From NCBI GenBank assembly GCA_021325365.1, contig JAJPHF010000173.1, positions 54,152 to 118,151 on the forward strand: a stretch of 64,000 bases of DNA. Direction: 5' to 3'. The notes under the pieces are model-generated. The model was not told the origin of the DNA. It did not search any database and saw only the letters and a program-made list of their open reading frames with translations. Below are positions 1 through 7,223 of the stretch, piece after piece. This DNA comes from Pseudomonadota bacterium. GTDB lineage: Bacteria; Chloroflexota; UBA6077; JAJPHF01. Made by a program: the position numbers and the translations under genes. Position 1 is the stretch's first letter; every line of letters starts with the position of its first letter.

Positions 1-64
1 TCGCGGCGCGTGAGCCCGCGCCCGCCCCGGCCGCACGGCGCCGCTAACCGCCAGGAGCGAGACG

Positions 65-640
65 GTGGAAGCACGGGAGGTGCTCGAACGCGTCGAGGTA
101 GCCGAGGAGGCCGCCGAGGGACGTGAGCAGTTCGGTCGGCACGCGGCCGTTCTCGTCTCCATCCTGGCAGCGCTCCTCGCCATCGCCACGCTGGCGGGCA
201 ACCGCGCCGCCACCGAAGCCCTCCTCGCCCAGCAGAAGGCCTCGGACGCCTGGAACGAGTTCCAGGCCAACTCCCTGAAGCGCCACGTCAACGAGGGCGA
301 AGCGGCCATCTTGCGCACGCTCGCGGCCGGCGGGCCGGGCGCCGCGGTCGCCGAGCAACGCGCCGCCGACCTCGACGACGCCGTCGCCACCAAGTACCGA
401 CCCAGCCAGGACAGCCTCCAGCACAAAGCCGAGGACCTGGAGCACGAGCGCGATCTAGCCGAGAGCCGCCACCGCAATTTCCAGGTAGCGGAGGCGGCGT
501 TTCAGTTGGCCATCGTGCTCGCGTCCATCTCGATCGTCGCCCGCGCCCTGCCGCTGCTCCTCGGCGGCGTCGGCCTGGGCCTGCTGGGGATTATCCTGCT
601 CCTCAACGCGTTCGCCCTCGCGGTGCCGCTACCCGTCTAG
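65..640 (+). CDS. DUF4337 family membrane protein
   Basis: A 191-residue protein of the DUF4337 type, whose function is unknown. It has one hydrophobic helix near residues 28-45 (VSILAALLAIATLAG), a charged, mostly helical middle that looks partly coiled-coil (residues 50-140), and two hydrophobic segments at the end (about 145-190). This N-terminal helix, soluble middle and C-terminal hairpin layout is the family pattern. The GTG start is chosen because AGGAG lies 9 bases upstream and the frame does not extend to a better start. It sits 48 bases before the DUF421 gene on the same strand, so the two may be co-transcribed. I see no catalytic motif. The family call is fairly secure; no role can be read from the sequence. 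Confidence 0.8.
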   Translation: MEAREVLERVEVAEEAAEGREQFGRHAAVLVSILAALLAIATLAGNRAATEALLAQQKASDAWNEFQANSLKRHVNEGEAAILRTLAAGGPGAAVAEQRAADLDDAVATKYRPSQDSLQHKAEDLEHERDLAESRHRNFQVAEAAFQLAIVLASISIVARALPLLLGGVGLGLLGIILLLNAFALAVPLPV

Positions 641-688
641 CCCCAGCGCCTCGCCTATTTCTATTCCCACCCGGAGGAGGCTGCCCCC

Positions 689-1282
689 GTGCTTGACGAG
701 CTCTGGCGCAACCTGCTGACTCTCGGCAACGCCGACACCGTCACCTGGCTCGAAAAGATCGTTCGACCGCTGATCGTCTACGTCGCCCTGCTCTTTCTCC
801 TCAAGATGTTCGGCAAGCGCGAGCTGGCCCAGCTCAATCCATTCGACCTCGTCGTACTGTTGATTCTCTCCAATACCGTCCAGAACGCGATTATCGGCAA
901 CGATACGTCGCTCGCCGGCGGCCTCGTCGGCGCGTTCGTGCTCCTCCTCCTCAACTACGTCGTCGTGCGCTACTTCTATCGTCATCCCCGCTTCGAGGAG
1001 TTCTTCGAGGGCGAGCCAACGGTGCTGATCGAGAACGGCCACCTGGTAGCGGCCGCCTGCGACCAGCAAGAGATCACGGAGCCCGAGCTGCTGGCGGCCT
1101 TACGGCGCCAGGGCTACGCCGAGATCGACCAGGTGCAGCAGGCGATCCTCGAGACGAGCGGCGCCATCAGCGTGATCCCCAAGCAGCCGACGACCGAGAT
1201 GAAGGTCGACCAGATCCTAGAGCGCCTCCAGCGCATCGAGCAGGCGCTCGCCGCCGCGCCTCCCCACCCGCGCGGCGCGTAG
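689..1282 (+). CDS. DUF421 (YetF-like) membrane protein
   Basis: A 197-residue DUF421/YetF-family protein. Three hydrophobic segments occupy residues 20-105, with the family-typical stretch KRELAQLNPFDLVVLLIL between the first two. A small soluble alpha/beta domain follows (about 105-170), including the ExTVLIENG strand and the acidic ITEPELLAALR helix. The C-terminal 25 residues (VDQILERLQRIEQAL) look helical and could oligomerise. The family is widespread in spore-formers and Chloroflexi and has no agreed function. GTG start with a strong GGAGGAGG ten bases upstream. It converges on the lipoprotein gene that ends at 1315. A weak GC hairpin at 1284-1308 lies in the gap and may end transcription from either side. 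Confidence 0.85.
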   Translation: MLDELWRNLLTLGNADTVTWLEKIVRPLIVYVALLFLLKMFGKRELAQLNPFDLVVLLILSNTVQNAIIGNDTSLAGGLVGAFVLLLLNYVVVRYFYRHPRFEEFFEGEPTVLIENGHLVAAACDQQEITEPELLAALRRQGYAEIDQVQQAILETSGAISVIPKQPTTEMKVDQILERLQRIEQALAAAPPHPRGA

Positions 1283-1314
1283 CGCGGCCTGCGCCTGCGC
1301 CCGGCCGCCTCCGC

Positions 1315-2100
1315 CTACGTGGCGTCCAGCGCCTCCGCCAGCTGGTTCATCGGCCGGACCTCGCCCGTCGTCAGGTTGACCTCCCACTCGGCCCGCAGCC
1401 CCTGCCGGTTCTCACGCAGCACGAACGTGACCTCGTACACCTCCGTGCTGCCCTTCAGGCTCGCCTGCCAGCCTTCGACCTCGATGGTGCTGCCCGCCGC
1501 CTGCGCGCGCGCCACCGCCGCGTCGATCCGCTCGCTCAGCCGCGCCGCGCCGGGGCTCTTGCGCGAGTCCTGCGCCAGCTTGATGGCCCCCGCGTAGTCC
1601 GCGCTGCCCGTGGCCTGCACGGCGCTGCCGAGCGACGGCGAGCTAGCCAGCACGTTCGGCGTCGGCGTCAGGGCGATTTGCAGCCGCGCCGAGGGCGGCA
1701 GCACCGCCGCCGTCGGCCCGCCAACCGGGCCGGTCGACGCCTCCCCCGCGCCCGCCAACGCCCCGATCTCGTCGGGAGGCGTCACCGCCTCGAGCGCAAC
1801 TGCCGTCGGCGTGGGCGGGGACGGGAGCGGCGTGACCGCGCTCGGGACCGGCGCCGGCTCGGCCGGCGCGCTCGTCGCCTCGGCCAGGGGCGCCTCGCCC
1901 GGGGCGGGCGGCTCGGCGGCAGCGGTCGGCTCGGCGACCACGGCCGTGGACGGCGCGGCCGCGGTCGGCGGCGCCACCGACAGCGTGGCAGGAGCGGTTG
2001 GCGCCACGGCCGCCGCCGGCGGAGTGGGCGGCGGCCCCGGCTGCGGCGCGCTACAGGCTGCCAGGGCCAGCAGCGCAAGGCTGAGAGCGCGACGGACCAT
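1315..2100 (-). CDS. Lipoprotein with Pro/Ala-rich linker and C-terminal alpha/beta domain
   Basis: About 261 residues. The start is the ATG at 2100, which has GGAGGG seven bases upstream and opens a clean lipoprotein signal: basic MVRR, a hydrophobic run and the lipobox LAACS. The reading frame extends 42 codons further but that part looks non-coding. After the lipid-anchored cysteine comes a low-complexity linker of about 120 residues rich in Pro, Ala and Thr, then a compact domain (last 75 residues) with alternating strands (STIEVEGWQASL, EVYEVTFVLREN, EWEVNLTTGEVRPM). The end resembles PepSY-like or beta-lactamase-inhibitor-like domains that close with a strand over a conserved Trp, but I cannot assign it firmly. 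Probably extracytoplasmic and anchored to the membrane. Function unknown. Confidence 0.7.
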   Translation of the reverse strand: MVRRALSLALLALAACSAPQPGPPPTPPAAAVAPTAPATLSVAPPTAAAPSTAVVAEPTAAAEPPAPGEAPLAEATSAPAEPAPVPSAVTPLPSPPTPTAVALEAVTPPDEIGALAGAGEASTGPVGGPTAAVLPPSARLQIALTPTPNVLASSPSLGSAVQATGSADYAGAIKLAQDSRKSPGAARLSERIDAAVARAQAAGSTIEVEGWQASLKGSTEVYEVTFVLRENRQGLRAEWEVNLTTGEVRPMNQLAEALDAT

Positions 2101-2381
2101 TGGAACCCTCCGGGGAATGCCTGAGTGTGGGACTGGTTGCCGCGGTGTAGCGCCTGCTGGCCACCGCCGGGCGCGGAGCGCCGAGCCGGCGCGCCGCTCG
2201 ACGAGTTTAACCGACCGCGCCGCCACGCAGCTGAACGCCGGCTGAGTAGTCGCTGAGCATTGGGCGAAAAACGCCGCGGCCCGAGCGCCCCCGATTCGGC
2301 AGCCTTGCGTCTGCGGCCCGCGGTGCGGAGCGCGCGCCCGCGCCCAGCCACCGCCACGTCCGGCCCGAAAGCGCCAGCTCG

Positions 2382-2897
2382 TCAGGCTCCGAGATCGAAC
2401 GGCGTGCCGTTCACCGTCACCTCGGTGCGGACCGGCGTGGGGCGGCGAAGCGCCTGTATCGCGTAGCAGCCATTCTCGGCCGCGCGCAGTACCGCGGCGA
2501 CCTTGCGGGGATCGTCCCGCGACTCAATCTCCAGCTTGCTCGTGATCTCCGGCACCGCCGCCTGGATCGTCCCGGCCAGCACCGAGCCCTCGCGCTCGAA
2601 CCGCCCGCCCACGCTCACCCGCGCCTGGTCAATCTGCACCTTCGCCATGTGCGCGTACCGCGCCACCTGGGTAAGGTGTCAGAACGCCACACCGAGCAGA
2701 AAATAGCCGAGCGGGTTGGGGGCGCTATTGTCGCCGCCTGCGTTCTCGCCCTCGTCGCAGTACACGGTGAACCCGCGGACGTGCCCCTCCTTGCGCATCC
2801 GCTCCAGCTTGCGCGCATCTGCCTCCACCGTGAACTCGTGGCGCCCCGCGCTCGCCGCTGCGCCGCGTGCGGTCCCCCTCGCGGCTTGCTCCGTCAT
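2382..2897 (-). CDS. OsmC-family peroxiredoxin-like protein, probable selenoprotein (in-frame UGA at residue 73)
   Basis: Read through one UGA (2679-2681) this is a 171-residue OsmC/Ohr-family protein, the normal family length. The N-terminal half (HEFTVEADARKL, NPLGYFLLGVAF) and the C-terminal half (LTQVARYAHMAKVQ, ITSKLEIES, ENGCYAIQAL) are in the same frame, with no shift needed. The UGA replaces the first catalytic cysteine of the family (GVAF-x-HLTQ); the second cysteine, C144 in ENGCYAIQ, is present. OsmC-like proteins reduce organic hydroperoxides and Sec-containing members have been reported. A hairpin starts immediately after the UGA. The ATG at 2897 has GGAGGAG upstream and a promoter-like TTGCTC-18-TACTAT lies at 2992-3021. 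Alternatives are a sequencing error or a pseudogene, but the intact flanking sequence and the hairpin argue for selenocysteine. No sel genes lie in the window. Confidence 0.75.
2637..2678 (-). promoter_or_regulatory. SECIS-like hairpin directly after the OsmC UGA
   Basis: In mRNA sense the 42 bases after the UGA fold into one long hairpin. CACCUU pairs with AAGGUG at the base. After a 2x2 internal loop, CCAGGU pairs with ACAUGG with one mismatch. One bulged G follows, then GCGCG pairs with CGCGC around a GUA triloop. The apical loop starts 20 bases after the UGA and begins with G-U. Bacterial SECIS elements are hairpins just downstream of the UGA, with a G/U-containing apical loop at about this distance. 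The bulge here is G rather than the usual U. All bases also code for a conserved OsmC segment, so coding constraint alone does not explain the pairing. Confidence 0.6.
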
Positions 2898-2991
2898 GGC
2901 TCTCCTCCAGCGCTCGACGATCCGCCCACCGTTCCGCGTCCTCGCCAACGGGCCGCGCGGCCCTCGCCCGCCGCTATGCCGTCGTCGTGGC

Positions 2992-3021
2992 ATAGTACGG
3001 CCCCGCGGCGGCGCCGAGCAA
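2992..3021 (-). promoter_or_regulatory. Putative sigma70-type promoter for the OsmC-family gene
   Basis: On the minus strand TTGCTC, an 18-base spacer and TACTAT. It would start transcription near 2985, about 88 bases before the ATG. It lies back to back with the TATAAT box of the M20 gene. Confidence 0.4.
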
Positions 3022-3036
3022 CCGTAGGCGCTCGGC

Positions 3037-3042
3037 TATAAT
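3037..3042 (+). promoter_or_regulatory. Putative -10 box of the M20 amidohydrolase gene
   Basis: A perfect TATAAT 45 bases before the ATG at 3087. No good -35 box is visible at 17 bases (ccgagc), so an activator or a weak promoter is possible. Confidence 0.4.
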
Positions 3043-3086
3043 GGGCCGCTGGCCAGCCGCCCCCAGCTCGGAGCGGAGGTACCCGC

Positions 3087-4418
3087 ATGGACGATCTCAA
3101 GGCGCGCGTCGGCGCCGTCGTGGACGGCTGCCGCGAGGCGCTCTACGCCTTCGCCGACGCTGTGGCCGCCCGGCCCGAGCTAGGCTTCCACGAGGTCGAA
3201 ACGGCGCGGCGCTTCAGCGCCGCCCTCACGGACCTGGGCATCCCGCACCAGACGGGGTTGGCGCTGACCGGCGTGCGAGCCGTCCTCGAGGGCGGTGCGC
3301 CCGGCCCCACTGTGGCAGTGCTCGGCGAGCTAGACGCGCTGCCGGTGCCCGGCCACCCGCGTGCCGATCCGGCGACCGGGGCGGCGCACGCCTGCGGGCA
3401 CAACGCCCAGCTCGCGATGGTGCTCGGCGTCGCCCACGCGCTGGTCGAGAGCGACGTACTGCCCCGCCTGGCCGGGCGCGTCGTGCTGATGGCCGTGCCC
3501 GCCGAGGAGTACGTCGAGCTAGAGCGGCGCCTGGAGCTACGCCGCCAGGGCCGCCTGGAGTTCCTGAGCGGCAAGGCCGAGCTGTTCCGCCTCGGCGCCT
3601 TCGACGACGTGGACATGGCGCTGATGGTCCACACCATCAGCGGGCGGCAGTACGGTGCCTTCGCCATCGGCAGCAGCAATAACGGCGTCGCCGCCAAGCT
3701 CGTGCGGTTCGTGGGCCGCGCCAGCCACGCCGGCTCCTCGCCCGACCAGGGCATCAATGCCCTGAACGCCGCCCACGTCGCCCTCGCCGCCATTCACGCC
3801 CAGCGCGAGACGTACCGCGACGTCGATCACGTCCGCGTCCACCCTATCATCACCCGCGGTGGCGACGTGGTGAACGCCGTGCCCGCGGACGTGCGCCTGG
3901 AGATGTTCGTGCGCGGCGCCTCGCTCGAGGCAATCGCCGACGCCAGCGCCAAGGTCGACCGGGCGCTGCGCGCCGGCGCGCTGGCTATCGGCGCTCGCGT
4001 CGAAGCGACGACGCTGCCCGGTTACCTGCCGATGCGCCATGATCCGACGCTGCTGCGCCTGTTCAAAGCGAATGCCGAGCGCCTGGTCGGTCCCGACCAG
4101 GTGACCGACGCCGGCCACCGCGGCGGATCCACCGACATGGGCGACCTCAGCCAGGTCATGCCCACCGTCCACCCCTATGCCGGCGGCGTCATCGGGCAGG
4201 GCCACGGCGCCGACTACGAGATCGTCGACCCCGAGCGCGCCATCGCCAATCCCGCCCGCGCGCTCGCCATGACCGTCGTCGACCTCCTGGCCGACGACGG
4301 CGCCAACGCGCGCCAGGTGCTCGCCACTGCCCGTCCGCCCCTCAGCCGCGACGCCTACCTCGCCTTCATCCGTGGCCTCATGCGCACCTGGGAGTACGCG
4401 GAAGAAGCCGCATCCTAG
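3087..4418 (+). CDS. M20-family amidohydrolase (AbgA/AbgB-like)
   Basis: A 443-residue metallopeptidase of the M20 family, AbgB-like subgroup, which hydrolyses N-acyl or p-aminobenzoyl amino acid conjugates. Metal-binding motifs are HACGHN at 101-106 and PAEE with the glutamate pair at 140-141. The lid/dimerisation domain begins near 200 (KLVRFVGRASHAGSSP, the family SHAG motif) and a late RGGSTDMGDLSQ motif precedes a final metal histidine. No signal peptide, so it should be cytoplasmic. ATG start with GGAGCGGAGG upstream. The gene is transcribed alone: it diverges from the OsmC-family gene and is followed by 541 bases without a gene. The precise substrate cannot be inferred. Confidence 0.85.
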   Translation: MDDLKARVGAVVDGCREALYAFADAVAARPELGFHEVETARRFSAALTDLGIPHQTGLALTGVRAVLEGGAPGPTVAVLGELDALPVPGHPRADPATGAAHACGHNAQLAMVLGVAHALVESDVLPRLAGRVVLMAVPAEEYVELERRLELRRQGRLEFLSGKAELFRLGAFDDVDMALMVHTISGRQYGAFAIGSSNNGVAAKLVRFVGRASHAGSSPDQGINALNAAHVALAAIHAQRETYRDVDHVRVHPIITRGGDVVNAVPADVRLEMFVRGASLEAIADASAKVDRALRAGALAIGARVEATTLPGYLPMRHDPTLLRLFKANAERLVGPDQVTDAGHRGGSTDMGDLSQVMPTVHPYAGGVIGQGHGADYEIVDPERAIANPARALAMTVVDLLADDGANARQVLATARPPLSRDAYLAFIRGLMRTWEYAEEAAS

Positions 4419-4480
4419 CCGGTACAGTGATCTTCGCGCCCATCGCGTCATACCGAAGCTGGGGGTGGCATTTTCTTACG

Positions 4481-4514
4481 CCCTCTCCCTCTGGGAGAGG
4501 GTCGGGGTGAGGGC
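4481..4514 (+). repeat. Type-A intergenic palindrome, copy 1
   Basis: Starts CCCTCTCCCTCTGGGAGAGG and ends GGGGTGAGGGC. The first 20 bases form a hairpin (CCTCTCCC/GGGAGAGG). Close copies lie at 11045, 11090, 11140, 63814 and 63864. Confidence 0.8.
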
Positions 4515-4565
4515 CCGCCTCCGTCGGCGAACCCCAGGCCCGGATCGGATATGACCAGCCAAAAG

Positions 4566-4669
4566 GTAGGGCCGGGGCTCGTCCCCCGCCGCCCGGTCGC
4601 CGCACCTAGCTGCCACCACGCCCTGCCCGATGTCGTAGGGCAGGGGCTCGTCCCCTGCCGCCCGGTCGC
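4566..4669 (+). repeat. Pair of 35-bp direct repeats with internal hairpin
   Basis: Copies at 4566-4600 and 4635-4669 differ at only two positions. Each holds a short hairpin, GCAGGGG-CTCGT-CCCCTGC in the second copy, with one mismatch in the first. Probably a REP-like element; function unknown. Confidence 0.75.
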
Positions 4670-4826
4670 GGCCGTGGTTCGAGCCTCATGACCATCGCTC
4701 TTGGCAAGCTGGGCAGCCAGCGGTTCGCAGGCGCGGGTCTCCTACCCGCCAGCGGCGCGCAGGCCGCAGCCCCCGGGTAGGCCGCCCGCTCAGCCCGACC
4801 GCAAACTGCGTTAGGCGCCTCGGCGC

Positions 4827-4855
4827 TTGTCCGCCCCTGTAACCAGTGCTAGTAT
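4827..4855 (+). promoter_or_regulatory. Putative sigma70-type promoter of the CDGSH gene
   Basis: TTGTCC, a 17-base spacer and TAGTAT. Transcription would start near 4862, giving a GC-rich leader of about 98 bases before the ATG at 4960. Confidence 0.5.
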
Positions 4856-4959
4856 TTCGTAAGTAGCGCGCCGGCCAGCCCGGCCGCTCTCGCCCTGGCG
4901 GTGACGCTTGGGCCGGCGGCCTGGGCTACCGCAAGCCCGGCAGCACAGGAGGGGATAAG

Positions 4960-5175
4960 ATGGCGCAGCCCGAAGGCCCGCGCATTCAGGTCCGGAACAA
5001 CGGCCCATACCTCGTCACCGGCGTGAAAGTCTACGACCAGTACGGCAACCTCGTGGAGACACCCGAGAGCTTCGCGATGTGCCGCTGCGGCCAGTCGTCC
5101 AAGAAGCCCTTCTGCGACGGCACCCACCGCGCCTGCGGCTTCGCCCACGAGATGCCCGCGCCCGCCGCGTCTTAG
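4960..5175 (+). CDS. CDGSH iron-sulfur domain protein
   Basis: A 71-residue single-domain CDGSH protein. The 3-Cys/1-His ligand set of a [2Fe-2S] cluster is complete: C41 and C43 in MCRCGQSS, C52 in PFCDGTH and H56. This is the mitoNEET-type signature. Bacterial members of this size are soluble and cytoplasmic and are thought to act in redox or cluster transfer. The N-terminal 38 residues form a short beta-rich lead (RIQVRNNGPYLVTGVKV), as in bacterial CDGSH proteins. ATG start with AGGAGGGG upstream. It is monocistronic: its own promoter lies at 4827-4855 and a perfect inverted repeat follows at 5226-5279. Confidence 0.92.
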   Translation: MAQPEGPRIQVRNNGPYLVTGVKVYDQYGNLVETPESFAMCRCGQSSKKPFCDGTHRACGFAHEMPAPAAS

Positions 5176-5225
5176 CGCTCGCTGACTCCGCACCGCACGC
5201 GAGCCGGCAGTGCTCGCTATCGGCG

Positions 5226-5279
5226 CAAGGCGCGAACAGGGGAGCGAGTCAAGCGCCTTGCTCCCCTGTTCGCGCCTTG
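5226..5279. terminator. Perfect 20-bp inverted repeat, probable bidirectional terminator
   Basis: Arms 5226-5245 and 5260-5279 are exact reverse complements (CAAGGCGCGAACAGGGGAGC) with a 14-base loop. It lies between the convergent CDGSH and enoyl-CoA hydratase genes. No U-run follows, so it may be a high-GC terminator or another structured element. Confidence 0.6.
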
Positions 5280-5323
5280 AGCTTGCTGACGCGCTCTTCG
5301 TCCCGCCGCGCGCCGGCGCCGCG

Positions 5324-6121
5324 TCACGCGCCGATGAACCGCGGCGGGCGCTTCTCTCGAAAAGCCCGCGGGCCTTCGGCCCGGTCGTGCGTCGTGCGAA
5401 GCACGCCCGCCAGCGCCGCCTCCAGGTGCAGCCCGTCCATCAGGCTCAGGCCCGCCCCCTCCTGAATCGCTCGACGCGCGTAGCGCAGCGCCAGCGGCGC
5501 GTGCGCCGCCAGCCGCTCCCCCATCGCCTGCAGGGCGTCGGCCAGCTCGGCTGCGGCCACCACACGCGTCACCAGCCCCCACTCCAGCGCCGTCGCCGCG
5601 TCCACCCGCTCCGCGGTCAACACCAGGTGCAGGGCGCGCGCCTCCCCGATCAGTCGGGGCAGCCGCTGCGTGCCGCCGCTCGCCGGAATCATGCCCAGGG
5701 CCACCTCGGGCAGCCCCAGCCGCGCGTCCTCGGCCGCGATCCGCAAGTCGCACGTCAGCGCCACCTCCAACCCGCGCCCGATGACGTAGCCGTGCAGCGC
5801 CGCGATGGTGGGCTGCGGCTGCCCCGCGAGCAGCGCCTGGAAGTCGCCCCGTCGCTTGCCCTCGATGCTGCTGACCGCGCTTTGCGGCTCCTCCTCCTCG
5901 CGCAGGTCCTGGCCCGCGCAGAACGCCCGTCCCGCGCCCGCGAGCACCACGGCACGCACCGTGTCGCTGTTCTCGCCGCACCACGTGAGCAGCGCGGCCA
6001 GCGCGTCGCGCATCTCCCGGTTCAGGGCGTTCAGGCTCTCGGGCCGGTTCAGCGTGATCGTGGCGACGGCGTTCCGCACCTCGCAGCGTACAAGCCCCGA
6101 GGTAGCCGGCGGTGTGCTCAC
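5324..6121 (-). CDS. Enoyl-CoA hydratase/isomerase family protein
   Basis: A 265-residue crotonase-fold enzyme. It has the oxyanion-hole strand GAGRAFCAGQDL near residues 62-73 and both glutamates used by hydratases: one in GRGLEVAL and one in GLPEVALGMIPASGGTQRL. It probably hydrates an enoyl-CoA in fatty- or aromatic-acid degradation. GAGQDL resembles the PaaF/PaaG group, but the substrate cannot be fixed. GTG start. Its first base lies two bases before the stop of the upstream binding-protein gene, so the two are one operon and probably translationally coupled. No acyl-CoA dehydrogenase or thiolase gene lies nearby. Confidence 0.9.
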   Translation of the reverse strand: MSTPPATSGLVRCEVRNAVATITLNRPESLNALNREMRDALAALLTWCGENSDTVRAVVLAGAGRAFCAGQDLREEEEPQSAVSSIEGKRRGDFQALLAGQPQPTIAALHGYVIGRGLEVALTCDLRIAAEDARLGLPEVALGMIPASGGTQRLPRLIGEARALHLVLTAERVDAATALEWGLVTRVVAAAELADALQAMGERLAAHAPLALRYARRAIQEGAGLSLMDGLHLEAALAGVLRTTHDRAEGPRAFREKRPPRFIGA

Positions 6122-6122
6122 G

Positions 6123-7223
6123 TTAGCGGCCTCCCGTCCCCAGCGTGCGCTGCGCCTCGTCGATGTAGCTGAGGTCCACGAACTCCCCCGGCTGCGGCGG
6201 CGAGTTGGTACCGAACGTTCCCTGCTCGGCCAGGATGTCGATCACCTTGGCGAGTCCATTCGTCGTCGGGCGGCCGTCGCGCGGCCACACCCGCTTGCCC
6301 GTGTAAGTGTCCCAGCCAACAGCGGCGTAGCGCGGCTCCAGGCTCAGCAGGCGCGCGGCGATCGGCACGAACTCGTCCCGCTGCGTGTACACCCAGTCCA
6401 GCGTACGCAGCAGCCCGCGCAGGTACCGGACTAGCACCGCGCGATTCTGGCTGCCCCACTCGGCCCGCACGGAGATCGGCGAATTTTGATACTCCTTGAT
6501 GTAGTCGGCCGCATCGCCTAGGTTGGCGTAGCCCTCTTCGAGCACGCGCGTGCTGTCCGGTACCGGCAGGGTGGTGGCGCTGATGACGCCCGCCCGCAGC
6601 GCCGTCACGCGCTCCGACGCGCCGCCCGTCACCAGCGCCTGGTAGTCGCGGTTCAGCTCCAGCCCGTTCGCTCGCATGATCTCGAACAACACCGTGCTGC
6701 TCCCCGACGTGAGGTCCACTACCCCAATCGTCCCGCCGCGCAGGTCGCCAAGCGCGTGGAACTGCGGCTGCGCGACGATGTTGTAGGTAATGGCGTTGAG
6801 CACGGCCGCTACGATTGGCAAGCGAAGCCCCTGGTCGCGCGCCCGGATCACGTCCTCGGCCGTCCCCAGCATGATTTGCGCGTCACCCGACACCAGCGCC
6901 GCCAGGCGCGTGTCGCCGCGCGGGGCCGCCGTGAACTCGACGTCGAGCCCTTCCTGTGTGAAGAAGCCCTTCTCCGCGCCAGCCCGCGGCACCACGAGCC
7001 CCACCGTCTGCCCGGGCTCCACCTCGGACAGCTTTACAGGCGCGGGCACGGCCGTCGGCGCGGCCGACGCCGCGGGCACGCTCGTCGTCCCGCTCGCGCC
7101 AGCGGGAGCCGTGGCCCCGGCGCGCCCCGCCTGCGGAGGGCCAGCCGCCGGGACCGCGCAGGCGGCCAGCCCAGCCATGAGCGCGAGCAGCGCAGCGCGC
7201 GCGTCGCGGAATCCGATTCGCAT
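6123..7223 (-). CDS. NMT1/THI5-like substrate-binding lipoprotein
   Basis: About 366 residues. The start is the ATG at 7223, which opens a lipoprotein signal (MRIGFRDARAALLALMAGLAACAV, lipobox LAAC); the reading frame runs 89 codons further upstream without coding character. A Pro/Ala/Thr linker of about 40 residues precedes a periplasmic-binding fold of the NMT1/THI5-SsuA type: VGLVVPRAGAEKGFFTQEGLDVEF, GDAQIMLGTAEDVI and LRGGTIGVVDLTSGSS, the usual ligand loops. Such proteins bind thiamine precursors, sulfonates or aromatic acids for ABC importers. No permease or ATPase gene lies beside it. Instead it sits two bases before an enoyl-CoA hydratase gene. A TATAGT box at 7326-7331 may be its promoter. 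Confidence 0.8.
   Translation of the reverse strand: MRIGFRDARAALLALMAGLAACAVPAAGPPQAGRAGATAPAGASGTTSVPAASAAPTAVPAPVKLSEVEPGQTVGLVVPRAGAEKGFFTQEGLDVEFTAAPRGDTRLAALVSGDAQIMLGTAEDVIRARDQGLRLPIVAAVLNAITYNIVAQPQFHALGDLRGGTIGVVDLTSGSSTVLFEIMRANGLELNRDYQALVTGGASERVTALRAGVISATTLPVPDSTRVLEEGYANLGDAADYIKEYQNSPISVRAEWGSQNRAVLVRYLRGLLRTLDWVYTQRDEFVPIAARLLSLEPRYAAVGWDTYTGKRVWPRDGRPTTNGLAKVIDILAEQGTFGTNSPPQPGEFVDLSYIDEAQRTLGTGGR

Larger units (their letters stand above)
4419..4959. other. Gene-free stretch with palindromic repeats and a CDGSH promoter
   Basis: No credible gene. It holds one type-A palindrome (4481-4514), two near-identical 35-bp repeats (4566-4600, 4635-4669) and the promoter of the CDGSH gene (4827-4855). 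The rest is unremarkable GC-rich sequence. Confidence 0.7.

Noticed and set aside
2382..2993. Two separate small genes, or a frameshift, instead of one OsmC gene
   Set aside because: The two halves are in the same frame (the codon after the UGA leads straight into the second half), so no frameshift is involved, and neither half alone contains a complete OsmC fold. The second half would start at a GTG inside a conserved helix.
3537..4451. Long minus-strand frame opposite the M20 gene
   Set aside because: Fully antisense to a well-conserved enzyme. Such frames arise in GC-rich genomes from codon bias. The same applies to the long frames opposite zwf, nuoL, nuoM, the NagZ-HAD region and the MFS gene.
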